Positions 58,501-64,000 of a stretch of 64,000 nt of DNA are shown here, piece by piece. Below the pieces are notes generated by a model. It saw nothing but the letters and a program-made list of their open reading frames with translations, did not search any database and was not told where the DNA came from. Numbering within the stretch: position 1 is the first letter of the stretch; each line of letters opens with the position of its first letter. The stretch is from Branchiostoma floridae (lineage: Eukaryota > Chordata > Leptocardii > Amphioxiformes > Branchiostomatidae), in NCBI RefSeq assembly GCF_000003815.2, contig NC_049987.1, forward strand, positions 24,250,053-24,314,052, in the 5' to 3' direction. The translations under genes and the position numbers were made by a program.

Positions 58501-60270
58501 CCTGTAGCACTAGGATAGACTCTTTATACCTCTTCTCACCAAACAGCACATAGCCTGGGTCATGGGAAGGACTTTGAGTAACTTTTTAACAATCTGACAT
58601 CACAATACACATGTCTGATGTTGGGGAGCCCAGGCAAGCCTGTAGAGCCAAGATGGAGTCTTCATATCTCTTCTCACCATACAGCATGTAGGCTGGGTTG
58701 GGAGGAAGGATTTTGAGTAACTTTTTAATAGCCTGACATCACAATACACATGTCTGATGATGGGGAACCCAAGCAAGCCTGCAGAGCCAGGATAGAGTCT
58801 TCATATCTCTTCTCTGCATATAGAACATAGCCTGGGTTGGGAGAAAAGAGTCCATTTTCTTTTCAGTTCAAACGGAATCATGGCCTATTAGCTTACAAAA
58901 TGCACTTAACCAGACTATTTCCTAGGAACGATTGATGTTTTGTTGTCTTGTTATTTATGTTATAGCCTTTGACCTCTGACCCCTCCTCATTACTTCCGTT
59001 TACTGAGTTTATGTTACATTTTTGCGATCAGTTTACCTCAGTTCTTCTCGTGTCATACTGTATACACGTACTTTTGTTGACTTTATGTTATTTGATTGTT
59101 TAAATTGGTAATGTTGATGGGCAACTCCAGGAAGAATAGAGTTATGATAATAATTGTAACTCTAATTGGAGATCAAAATAAACAAGCAAACAAACAAACA
59201 AGGAAAGTCATCACCTCAAACACACAAGTAAATGTACGTGTGATTCCCTTCACCTTTGAGATAAGATGCAGGAAGGAAAGCTTGCTCTGCTGTTTGCCTG
59301 TCCAACTCCTGCAGACACCCAGCGATGTTCCCATCTAGGTACAGACAGCAGGACAGCAGGTAGTGGACTGGGGGTCCCACAGGTCTGAGCAGATCATCTG
59401 AAATACAGAGGGATATTCTAGCCTGGGTGCTGTCCTACCTACATCAGTGCTTGCCATTTGCCATGATCCTATGAGATATATTCAATGTACCAGAGCTCCC
59501 ATACTCAGTCCCTTAGGATCATGGCAAATTGTGTGGGAGCAGGCATTCAAGGTCTGACAAATTAGATATTAGCATATGTGTACATGTACACACTAGTATA
59601 TGTTAGTCATTGTAGAAGTAGTATCTACTTAGTCATTAACAAATGTGACAAAGTACATTACACAGACTAGTACAAAATACATTACACTTTAACTAAGTTA
59701 CTACTTAGATGTAGTAAGATATCGCATTTCTTGCATCATTTTCGACATGAACTGTCAGTACGTGTGTATTGTACTTGCACATCTACTGTATCACCATGAC
59801 CTCTACCTTAAATGGCATGAAATGTACAATAAAGGTAATCTTGATGTAGTACCCAAACTGGGGCTATTCTACCAGTCTGTAAGTGTGGTTTAGAAGAGTT
59901 CTTTTTGTATCAGGCTTGTAAGAGGATCCTGACACATTGAGAAAGTAACTGAACAGAAAAGATAATGGGAACAGAAGAATGTTGTATCACTGGGTACTGA
60001 CTTTGTTGTATGCCATGCTGACATGTATAGGTATCAATAGAAACAGGTGAACATTGCTAACTATACCTGTGCCTAAAACAGAGCTGGGTATAAGATGTGG
60101 TCTCAAAGCACATCCTTCCCCTGCTGCAGCTGTTCTTTCTCCTGACTCTGAAGATGTTTGAGTCCCACGTTCCTTCACAATCTGGAGAATAGCGACGGCT
60201 TTGTCCCTCTCACGTCCCAGGTAACACAGGGCCAGGAGGGTTGCAAGCAGACACACGGGTTCTACAATTG
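46589..60270 (-). CDS. FANCG: FANCG homologue (Fanconi anaemia core complex TPR protein), 10 exons seen, 5' end missing
   Basis: Minus exons in order: 60270-60067, 59397-59254, 58416-58283, 57257-57111, 56492-56317, 50655-50589, 49387-48879, 48348-48236, 47329-47156, 46746-46589. All join in frame with GT-AG introns and give about 607 codons to a TAG. FANCG is a tetratricopeptide adaptor of the nuclear Fanconi core complex for DNA interstrand-crosslink repair. Helical TPR units are visible: GYVLYVEKRYEESILALQAC; ALYVLAKRCLELERYEAAAQ; ASLSLLKAQRYEDAIAVCDK; AEALYRLEEYQEAVICYDR; AALQCLRLSVQSNP then LLLWKMGRRREAAQNW. Their order and spacing follow human FANCG (620-odd aa). A long acidic insert (DSGDDLFDSDEDSEER) with nearby KKMSKKRAR and QKRRR suits a nuclear protein. 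The first exon seen starts mid-codon, so upstream coding sequence is missing. The assignment is by memory of the human protein. Confidence 0.82.
46866..47085 (+). mobile_element. Dispersed short repeat (ccccctgctgtag family), copy 1
   Basis: Contains 'ctgcttagcacttgaagca', 'ttgaacacacac', 'tagccccctgctgtag' and 'gatgggcacc'-like 'aatgggtgccgcccta'. The same series occurs at 48535-48690. Both are in FANCG introns and look like SINE copies. A (ccatccac)n simple repeat precedes this one. Confidence 0.55.
47755..48085 (+). mobile_element. SINE split by a 109-bp element
   Basis: Words 'cttctcgggaaaggcacgta', 'cctcactccactcaggagta', 'gagagggttgggctcgccct' and 'tccaatactgtggataacaa' are interrupted, then resume with 'ataacaacccactaccccta' and 'cagcctcaaaaaggctatgg'. 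The interruption is the element at 47922-48030. Confidence 0.7.
47922..48030. mobile_element. Short hAT-like MITE inserted in a SINE
   Basis: Ends ctagcctg / caggctag. An 8-bp direct repeat ataacaac flanks it (47914-47921, 48031-48038), which is the hAT target-duplication length. Removing the element and one repeat restores the SINE sequence. The interior is GC-rich. Confidence 0.75.
48535..48690 (+). mobile_element. Dispersed short repeat (ccccctgctgtag family), copy 2
   Basis: Reads 'ctgcttagcactcagcattt', 'gttaaacacacatcactccc', 'ggactagccccctgctgtag' and 'gagatgggcaccacccctaa'. It parallels 46866-47085. Confidence 0.55.
49459..49994. mobile_element. Non-autonomous pogo/mariner-like element
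   Basis: The right end cctgtctatattggccac ... gacaggtttgactg followed by ta, and the degraded left end caaacctgtatcagcggcca, are inverted repeats of the 'caaacctgt.ta..gcggccacc' type. Internal repeats of 'ggccacctgtc' occur near both ends. The 88-93 codon ORFs across it have no transposase features. Lies in the intron upstream of the 509-nt FANCG exon. Confidence 0.65.
50041..50588. repeat. 55-bp minisatellite reproducing the FANCG exon 6 splice donor
   Basis: Exact 55-bp periodicity: acatacctgcatc occurs at 50088, 50143, 50198 and so on to 50583, ten times. The last (50583) is the authentic donor of the FANCG exon 50589-50655. On the minus strand every unit reads gatgcag|gtatgtag, identical around the junction. 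Units are otherwise almost invariant, with one cgagg/cgcgg difference. Confidence 0.95.
51100..51335. mobile_element. Dispersed repeat with acagac simple repeat and ttttatggaggtaa end
   Basis: Has '(acacacagac)' runs at 51243-51295 and the end 'catgttttatggaggtaac'. A related end, 'ccatttttcatggaggtaat', is at 20325-20345. Probably the 3' end of a retroelement. Confidence 0.45.
51731..51829. repeat. Near-perfect hairpin, ~44-bp arms and ~9-nt loop
   Basis: gtagcctaagtgtaggtggg ... caaattagcttttg folds on aaaagctaatttgtgagaga ... cctagttttaggctaa with only a few mismatches. It sits about 320 bp upstream of the P450 start codon. It may be a very short palindromic MITE or encode a structured RNA. 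Confidence 0.8.
51871..52118 (+). repeat. 36-38 bp minisatellite ending at the P450 leader, 6 units
   Basis: Units of the form gaagacccagcttgtgtgga... caccgagggttttacag repeat six times. The first and last unit are both followed by an 'atctgag(a/g)cag' sequence, so the array expanded inside a duplicated segment. Each full unit ends ttttacag, which resembles a splice acceptor. Confidence 0.9.
52149..54824 (+). CDS. CYP440A1: CYP74-clan cytochrome P450 (hydroperoxide-metabolising, likely epoxyalcohol synthase), 3 exons, 452 aa
   Basis: Exons 52149-53096, 53466-53617 and 54566-54824 join in frame (1359 nt) with GT-AG introns. CYP74 enzymes rearrange fatty-acid hydroperoxides without O2 or NADPH. 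Visible signatures: I-helix GTLFNGCAAQCA, with the Asn typical of CYP74 in place of the usual Thr motif; ExxR in ILEVLRLHPP; and a heme loop FFPRGSWTEAPDLDSHQCPG that carries a CYP74-type insertion before the ligand Cys. There is no hydrophobic N-terminal anchor, as in CYP74. I chose the Met at 52149 because upstream in-frame codons lie in minisatellite. An upstream exon cannot be excluded. The symbol is that reported for the amphioxus enzyme and is tentative, as paralogues exist. The gene lies wholly in a FANCG intron on the opposite strand. Possible poly(A) signal aataaa at 55410. Confidence 0.88.
53097..53379 (+). repeat. Two extra tandem copies of the P450 exon 1 end plus intron start
   Basis: The block ttttcaacttctggtgtctg ... 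gaaaacatcaa plus about 50 nt of intron starts at 53032 (authentic), 53145 and 53269, units of 111-124 bp. Both copies still read as a NFWCLARK-like peptide. Copy 2 has lost its donor (aagtaac) and copy 3 keeps a gt (aacgttagt). Confidence 0.9.
53622..53768. mobile_element. Palindromic MITE starting 4 nt after the P450 exon 2 donor
   Basis: taatctccaagcagatgcta ... folds on ... acatctgcttggagatta. Pairing continues through most of the 147 bp (gtggcgttttttgactgcct against aggcggtcagaaaaaggcac). The donor gt is at 53618-53619, so the element begins inside the 5' splice-site neighbourhood. Confidence 0.8.
53848..54055. repeat. 26-bp minisatellite, 8 units (P450 intron 2)
   Basis: Eight exact-length units of cttttacccatggtgtag + tttggaca run from 53848 to 54055, with one to three substitutions each. 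It is followed by ccgctaaag, with no relation to exons seen. Confidence 0.95.
54825..55560. other. P450 3' UTR and intron DNA
   Basis: The P450 3' UTR probably runs to the aataaa at 55410-55415. No exon on either strand is supported. Confidence 0.4.
55567..55768. mobile_element. MITE with ggggtaacctatatccgtt ends, copy 2
   Basis: Left end tatccgtggggtaacctata and right end tataggttaccccgcggata are inverted repeats. It matches copy 1 at 39999-40210. It lies in the large FANCG intron, 3' of the P450 gene. Confidence 0.75.
55841..55897 (-). repeat. Copy of the 3' half of FANCG exon 5 with a donor
   Basis: Minus strand encodes PLHQALYVLAKYCLEQER followed by a donor-like GTAGGT, closely matching the end of the authentic exon 56317-56492 (PLHQALYVLAKRCLELER|GTAAGT). 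The 5' half of the exon is absent here. Confidence 0.85.
55932..56274. mobile_element. hAT-type MITE with perfect 8-bp target duplication
   Basis: Ends cagggctctagctagc / gctggctagagccctg. The 8-mer ctctaaac occurs immediately on both sides (55924-55931, 56275-56282). CAGGG termini and 8-bp duplications are standard for hAT transposons. 343 bp, no transposase. Confidence 0.9.
56639..56715 (-). repeat. Copy of the 5' half of FANCG exon 5 with an acceptor
   Basis: Minus strand has ATTACAG followed by a frame reading AIENKDSRK...YKNQVLD, matching the start of the authentic exon (ALENDETRK...CKNQVLDP). It lies upstream of the true exon in transcript order and lacks the 3' half. Confidence 0.85.
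56807..57020 (+). mobile_element. tRNA-derived SINE with head preserved
   Basis: Head: tgtggctcaactggtagcag (A-box-like), 'gagctcccgg', and ccccggttcaaatccagg (B-box). Body: 'gggcatctcgattggggctg', 'gggacgtaaaagtggggg', 'ctggcaacccctcctgta'. This is the best-preserved copy of the family in the window. The extra stem (about 56850-56872) makes a functional tRNA unlikely. Confidence 0.75.
57258..57715 (-). repeat. Three truncated tandem copies of FANCG exon 4
   Basis: Minus-strand acceptor plus GKPHTAIQLFREALRCDFSH occurs in the authentic exon (from 57257) and in copies beginning at about 57405, 57560 and 57700. Each copy keeps an AG acceptor and the first ~25 codons. The middle of the exon is deleted (after SHH the copies skip to a sequence like GTAARG). 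No copy has an obvious donor. Confidence 0.9.
57720..58270. other. FANCG intron, no further feature
   Basis: A fragment 'gtttagacatccaggtgaac' near 57952 belongs to a dispersed family also at 56545, 60780 and 62483. Nothing else seen. Confidence 0.4.
58470..58840 (-). repeat. Three truncated tandem copies of FANCG exon 3
   Basis: Authentic exon 58416-58283 begins GYVLYVEKRYEESILALQAC. Copies begin at about 58554, 58693 and 58832 (minus), each after a CCCAG-type acceptor, reading for example GYVLYAEKRYEDSILALQAC. Each copy stops after about 25-30 codons and joins a shared intron segment with 'gacatcacaatacacatg'. None has the 3' part of the exon. Confidence 0.9.
58865..59205 (+). mobile_element. 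Probable LINE 3' end
   Basis: Ends with 'aatagagttatgataataat', 'tgtaactctaattggagatc' then aaaataaacaagcaaacaaacaaac, a pattern typical of CR1/L2-type LINE 3' tails. No reverse-transcriptase frame is present. Confidence 0.45.
59420..60060. other. FANCG intron 1-2 DNA
   Basis: A short inverted repeat: 'gccatgatcctatgagat' near 59458 against 'ccttaggatcatggcaaatt' near 59510. No exon supported. Confidence 0.4.
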
Positions 60271-60527
60271 CTGGGGGAGAAATACAGACATGATTAAACA
60301 GATCAATACAATATTAAGAGCAAATGTCTGTAAGGATCAAACTTCAGTGCTCAGGGTCAAAAAATCGATTTGGCTCATATTTTGCACAGTGATCACACAG
60401 TGAATAACAACCCACTGCCCCTACAGCCATTTTAAAGAGGCTATTGGACTACCTCTACATATAGGACTACCTCTACCTTTACAGTAAGGCATACATACAC
60501 ATACATGATTGTGTTTCTTACTATGCC

Positions 60528-60910
60528 AAATAGCAGTAACTCAAGCAACTGGATATGATTTTGGAAACTGTCAGATGTTTCATTCTGAACATTCACTATC
60601 TTTTGTCAGTGACACTTAGGAGATCTTGTCGTTTTATACGATTATTTGATTATAAAGAATTCTTCAAAAAGGCTGGAATTGAGATTGGATCCTACAATGT
60701 TCTCTTCTTTCTGATCAACACGGTGTACTTTTTATTATACAAGGCATCAGAAACAAACAATTGTGGATCCTTCGATGAAGGTCAGACATCCAAGTAATAA
60801 GACATGCCAGAAATAGTTACTGAAGTAACTGGATAGATTTTGGAAACAGTCTGACGTCACTGACGAGAAACGTCTGACCGTCTCCAAATTCTTAATTCAG
60901 TAACTGTGAC
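60528..60910. mobile_element. Dispersed repeat family with agtaactggatatgatttt
   Basis: 'agcaactggatatgattttg' and 'gaaactgtcagatgtttcat' (60545-60585), then 'agtaactggatagattttgg' paired with 'accgtctccaaattcttaat' in an inverted repeat at 60819-60905. A further copy lies at 62480-62610. Confidence 0.5.
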
Positions 60911-60954
60911 CTTGAGATTCCATGAATGTCAGTGAACCAGGATGTCACATGACA

Positions 60955-61050
60955 ACAACCTCATTTGCATACAGGACTAGCCAACAGCGCTAACGTTATG
61001 ACAACACAGCTGTAAGCAGTTGTCTCTCCGTACTTCACACAGCTGGTAAG
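60955..61050 (+). promoter_or_regulatory. Possible promoter and 5' UTR exon for the secreted-protein gene
   Basis: An octamer motif atttgcat (about 60963) is followed within 80 bp by a segment ending cacacagctg|gtaagttc, a strong donor at about 61047. The coding exon at 62244 has a candidate acceptor (ctgcaaag, about 62225) just upstream. A spliced 5' leader is therefore plausible but unproven. The same area might serve FANCG on the other strand. Confidence 0.3.
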
Positions 61051-61574
61051 TTCTTCATTCTTCCACTTTGTTTCGTTTCGTCGTTTCGTATCCATTTTTG
61101 ATTATACTGCTGCTGGGATCCCTGTGACAGGGGTAGGCAGCAGTCGGATAGTCTTCATACTGTGCTTCCATGCGGCTGGTCTGTCCAGTGAGTCCAGCTC
61201 TGGGCTTCAACTTCATGGTTTGCCTCGATGGCCAGACCCTACCTTCCGTACCCGCAAGTCAGCGAGGCCCGCGACAATACCGGCTGCTCGTCGGTGACTG
61301 CTACCGGCACTGCCTGTGCCTTTATCTGTATGAAGAACTTTCCATTTTGGTTTGGATAGGGCTTAACACCCGTTTTTTACGGCCGGATATCCTTCCTGAC
61401 GCCAACCTGTAACCGCACTAACTGGGCTATCACATTCATCCATCACTTCCACTTGGCCATTTCCTAAATCTATCCAAACATTGTACTTGAGTAACTTGTG
61501 TATTGTATTACCTGGATGTCTGCTCTTCATCAACATTCTATTTAGAAAAAGGGAGTTTAAAATGTTACATAATT

Positions 61575-62009
61575 CAGGGCTCGAAATACCACCTGCATAT
61601 GCAGGTTAGTGCAGGTAAAATTGGAGCTGTGCAGGTATTCCTGGTGTCTACCTGCACCTAACCTGCACTGGTTCATGTACTGGGTACATGCAGGTTAGTG
61701 CAGGTAAAATTGGAGCTGTGCAGGTATTCCTGGTGTCTACCTGCACCTAACCTGCACTTGTCTATGTACTGGGTTTTATACATAAATGTCCCATGATGTA
61801 CATGTAGGACTGTCATTAGCTGCATTGGCTGCTACCACATATAAACTACTGTATAAAAGAAAAAAAAATAGCAACGATTGCTGAACAATTTTAGTATGAT
61901 CCATACTTCCTAAATTCAGAGTGGTGCAGGTAAAATTTGTCAGGTGCAGGTAATTTTAAATGTTACCTGAACCAGTGCAGGTATGCAGAAAAAAGTATTT
62001 CGAGTCCTG
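61575..62009. mobile_element. hAT-like MITE with cagggctcgaaatac ends
   Basis: Left end cagggctcgaaatac, right end gtatttcgagtcctg. The inside has two tandem copies of ~90 bp containing 'gcaggttagtgcaggtaaaa' and 'ttggagctgtgcaggtattc' (61605-61760). A clear target duplication was not found. Confidence 0.75.
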
Positions 62010-62243
62010 CATATGTTACAAGGAGACAGGATACCCTTATATGTAAAGTAACATCTTGAAGTTTTGTAAAGTTGATGCTATTTCTTAAAGCAAAGCACAG
62101 TACTTTGCATCTGCACCAATGGCACCTAATCAGAAGTCTTGAGTACAATTGTGGCACAACTTAACTAACTGCTCAAGTGAAGATTGAGTAGTTTCATGTA
62201 ATGTTTTTTCTGAACATTCTGCAAAGATCATCAACACAGAACC

Positions 62244-63655
62244 ATGAGGCTTCGGGTGGTATTTCTGCTGCTCTTGCTGATTGGTGCAGCTGTACTGGTG
62301 AGCTATGCTGAAGGGAAGAGGGAGCGTTATGTCTGGAAGAAGAAGTTTAACCCCCCAGCAGTCCGCAAGAGGACAGATATACTGCAGGATCCTGCAAGAG
62401 TAAACGTCCAAGGAGGTATGAACCAAGATCATACTGATCGAGATGTTTCAAATCTTAATTTTTTCGTTACGTCGATGAAGTTTAGACATCCAGGTACTGT
62501 AATAAGGTATGCTAAAAAGCAGTTACTCATACAAGCAACTGGATATGATTTTGGAAACGGTCAGACATTTCAAACAGCCATCCGGCGTCATTCATCAGTG
62601 ACACTGGAGAAAACTATACCATTAGCAGGGCTCGAAATTCATTTTTGGGATTAGGTGCACTGGTGCACCCAGCTTAAAAAATTGAGTGCACCAAAAAATT
62701 TTTGGGTGCACCTCTTAAATTTAAGTAGAATGTAAAAAAAAACTAACAACAAAACTTTGTTACAAGCTATCAAATTCTTAAACAAGTAACATGACAGACA
62801 TTTTTATTATCTTTCTAACACTTAGATGTCAAGAATATGATGTATACTAGTATACTCGATATATTTCCATACATAAACCTAAGAAAATATTTGGGTGCAC
62901 CCTGTGCACCCATTGAAAAAAATTGGGTGCACAGTTCCAATTTTGGGTGCACCTGGGTGCACATGCACCCAGTATTTCGAGCCCTGATTAGGATGGCCCT
63001 TTAGTATTGTGTACAAGTAAAAATGGCTCATATTCACAATATACGGCTAATATCCTAATGCAACTCTGAGCTCTGACGGGATCCTGGCAAGAAGACACCA
63101 GCAAAAACATAAAAATTATTTCATGTTAAAAGAAAAATGACAGTAGTGTATAACTGAAGGCCATGGGTATTGATTCGTTTGGGGTTGGATCAGTTGACTT
63201 TTGTTTACAGTTTAAAGGGTTCCTGTTTACAATATGTTATCTAATACAAAAGTAATTCCTGGCAATGCAGAAGGACTCAACTCTAAAATACTGGCACTAC
63301 AAAATATTCTCTGAATGTCTTCATGATAAGGAGATAACTTCTAAAGGATATAAATTCTTCGTTCTTGATACATTCTCTTTAACCTCTGTATAAGCTACCA
63401 GTCGTTAAAAAAATCAATCGACAGAAAAAATTACAACTTAAAGGATATAAATTCTTCATTCTTGATACATTCTCTTTAACTTTGGTATATGCTACCAGGC
63501 ATTGAAAAATTTATCAACAGAAAAAAGTGACAATTTCTTGTTTTTCAGACGCGGGCCCAGCCATTCCCCCGTACATGAGCTATAAGGAGAAGCAAGCTCT
63601 GAGGAAGCTGGAACGCCAGTACAAGCGCAACCTCCGGAAATCTCTCCGCCGTTAA
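62244..63655 (+). CDS. Small secreted basic protein, 2 exons, 92 aa, unknown function
   Basis: Exons 62244-62415 and 63549-63655 join in frame through a GT-AG intron (GGA G|GTATGA ... TTTCAG|AC). The first ~22 residues, MRLRVVFLLLLLIGAAVLVS, are a textbook signal peptide, with likely cleavage near SYA|EG. The mature ~70 residues are very basic, with no cysteine: KRERYVWKKKF, VRKRTDILQDPARVNV, then PYMSYKEKQALRKLERQY and an Arg/Lys-rich C-terminal helix ending KSLRR. Dibasic sites (KR, KKK, RKR) could be prohormone-convertase cleavage sites, but the sequence resembles no peptide family that I know. The intron carries a dispersed-repeat fragment and the element at 62626-62986. The first exon is clean; confidence in the splice is good because phase and composition match. 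Confidence 0.7.
62626..62986. mobile_element. hAT-like MITE with cagggctcgaaat ends (in the secreted-protein intron)
   Basis: Ends cagggctcgaaat / atttcgagccctg, 361 bp, flanked by attag on both sides (62621-62625, 62987-62991). The interior repeats 'gggtgcacc' many times in both orientations. It shares ends with 61575-62009. Confidence 0.8.
63341..63533 (+). repeat. Tandem duplication immediately upstream of the exon 2 acceptor
   Basis: 'aaaggatataaattcttcgt' then 'cttgatacattctctttaac' occurs at 63341 and again at 63438, a ~97-bp unit in two copies, the second ending 15 bp before the acceptor of the secreted-protein exon 2. Confidence 0.85.
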
Positions 63656-63675
63656 CCTATCGGAGTAAGTTTTAC

Positions 63676-64000
63676 TTCAGGCCACACCAATTTAATTTCT
63701 TGGTTCACGGATTTTTTCATAAAAAATATGGAGCGAGAGGGCGAAATAAAAATAAAAATAAAACTTGTAAAATGGTTGGGGTAAAGGTAAAGGCTAATCC
63801 AAAACATAAAGAATAAAAAGTTTTCAGCTTGAAAAAAGTACAAAAACACTATTACTGTACAGTAACAGCACCTGTTCATTGAAAATTACAAAAGTAGTGC
63901 AGTTTTTATGTTTGCTACACCAGAAAGTTGGTGAATGGCTTCATTAATGGTGAAACTTTGCTGAGTGGTAATTTTTATTTTTATTTTTTTTTTCCAAAAG
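63676..64000. mobile_element. Probable start of a MITE of the aggccacaccaattt family
   Basis: 'aggccacaccaatttaattt' and 'cttggttcacggattttttc' match the end of the element at 45730-46098. The right end is not seen before the window ends. An aataaa at about 63812 could end the secreted-protein transcript. Confidence 0.45.

Noticed and set aside
62130..62432. 100-codon minus ORF
   Set aside because: It is antisense to the signal-peptide exon, which has better composition and splice context.
1..64000. CRISPR arrays, prokaryotic operons, endogenous viral genes
   Set aside because: The tandem arrays lack spacer-repeat structure, genes have spliceosomal introns, and no capsid, polymerase or envelope-like frame was recognised.

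Overview
This window is animal nuclear DNA, most likely from an amphioxus (Branchiostoma). The evidence is: short exons with GT-AG introns; a deuterostome FANCG homologue beside a CYP74-clan cytochrome P450 (a plant-like oxylipin enzyme family known in amphioxus but not in vertebrates); and a dense load of short non-autonomous transposons, tRNA-derived SINEs and minisatellites. There is no operon structure, no prokaryotic signal, no CRISPR array and no viral gene that I can recognise. I saw no intact transposase or reverse transcriptase.

Layout. 1-940: the first coding exon of an unidentified minus-strand gene that runs off the left edge, abutting a ~220-bp tandem array. 941-32,500: essentially gene-free by my reading. 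It holds MITEs (including one inserted in the arm of another), SINEs, a pogo-like element, GC-rich islands built from repeated CCGG/TTCGAA words, a 56-bp minisatellite and only weak ORFs. 32,570-45,160: a CpG-rich promoter and a complete eight-exon FAM228-family gene on the plus strand, with one GC-AG intron and a 640-bp foldback transposon in an intron. 46,589-60,270: a ten-exon minus-strand FANCG homologue (Fanconi anaemia core complex, TPR protein), lacking a recognised N-terminal part. Its largest intron (50,656-56,316) contains a complete three-exon CYP74-clan P450 gene on the opposite strand. 62,244-63,655: a two-exon gene for a small, basic, cysteine-free secreted protein of unknown function.

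Gene arrangement. FAM228 and FANCG are convergent. FANCG and the secreted-protein gene appear divergent around 60.3-62.2 kb, unless missing FANCG 5' exons lie beyond the window. The products are not expected to work together: a DNA-repair subunit, a fatty-acid hydroperoxide-processing P450, a FAM228 protein of poorly known role and a secreted peptide.

The most striking feature is not a gene family. Every recognised gene has tandem duplications placed on or next to exon-intron boundaries. In FANCG three successive exons have truncated tandem copies, and the donor of a fourth is copied nine further times in a 55-bp minisatellite. In the P450 gene the 3' end of exon 1 is triplicated with its donor, a minisatellite whose units end like an acceptor precedes exon 1, and a palindromic element begins 4 nt after the exon 2 donor. 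In FAM228 the end of exon 4 with its GC donor, and the stop-codon region, are duplicated. All family assignments come from reading translations against remembered family features; no database search was run.
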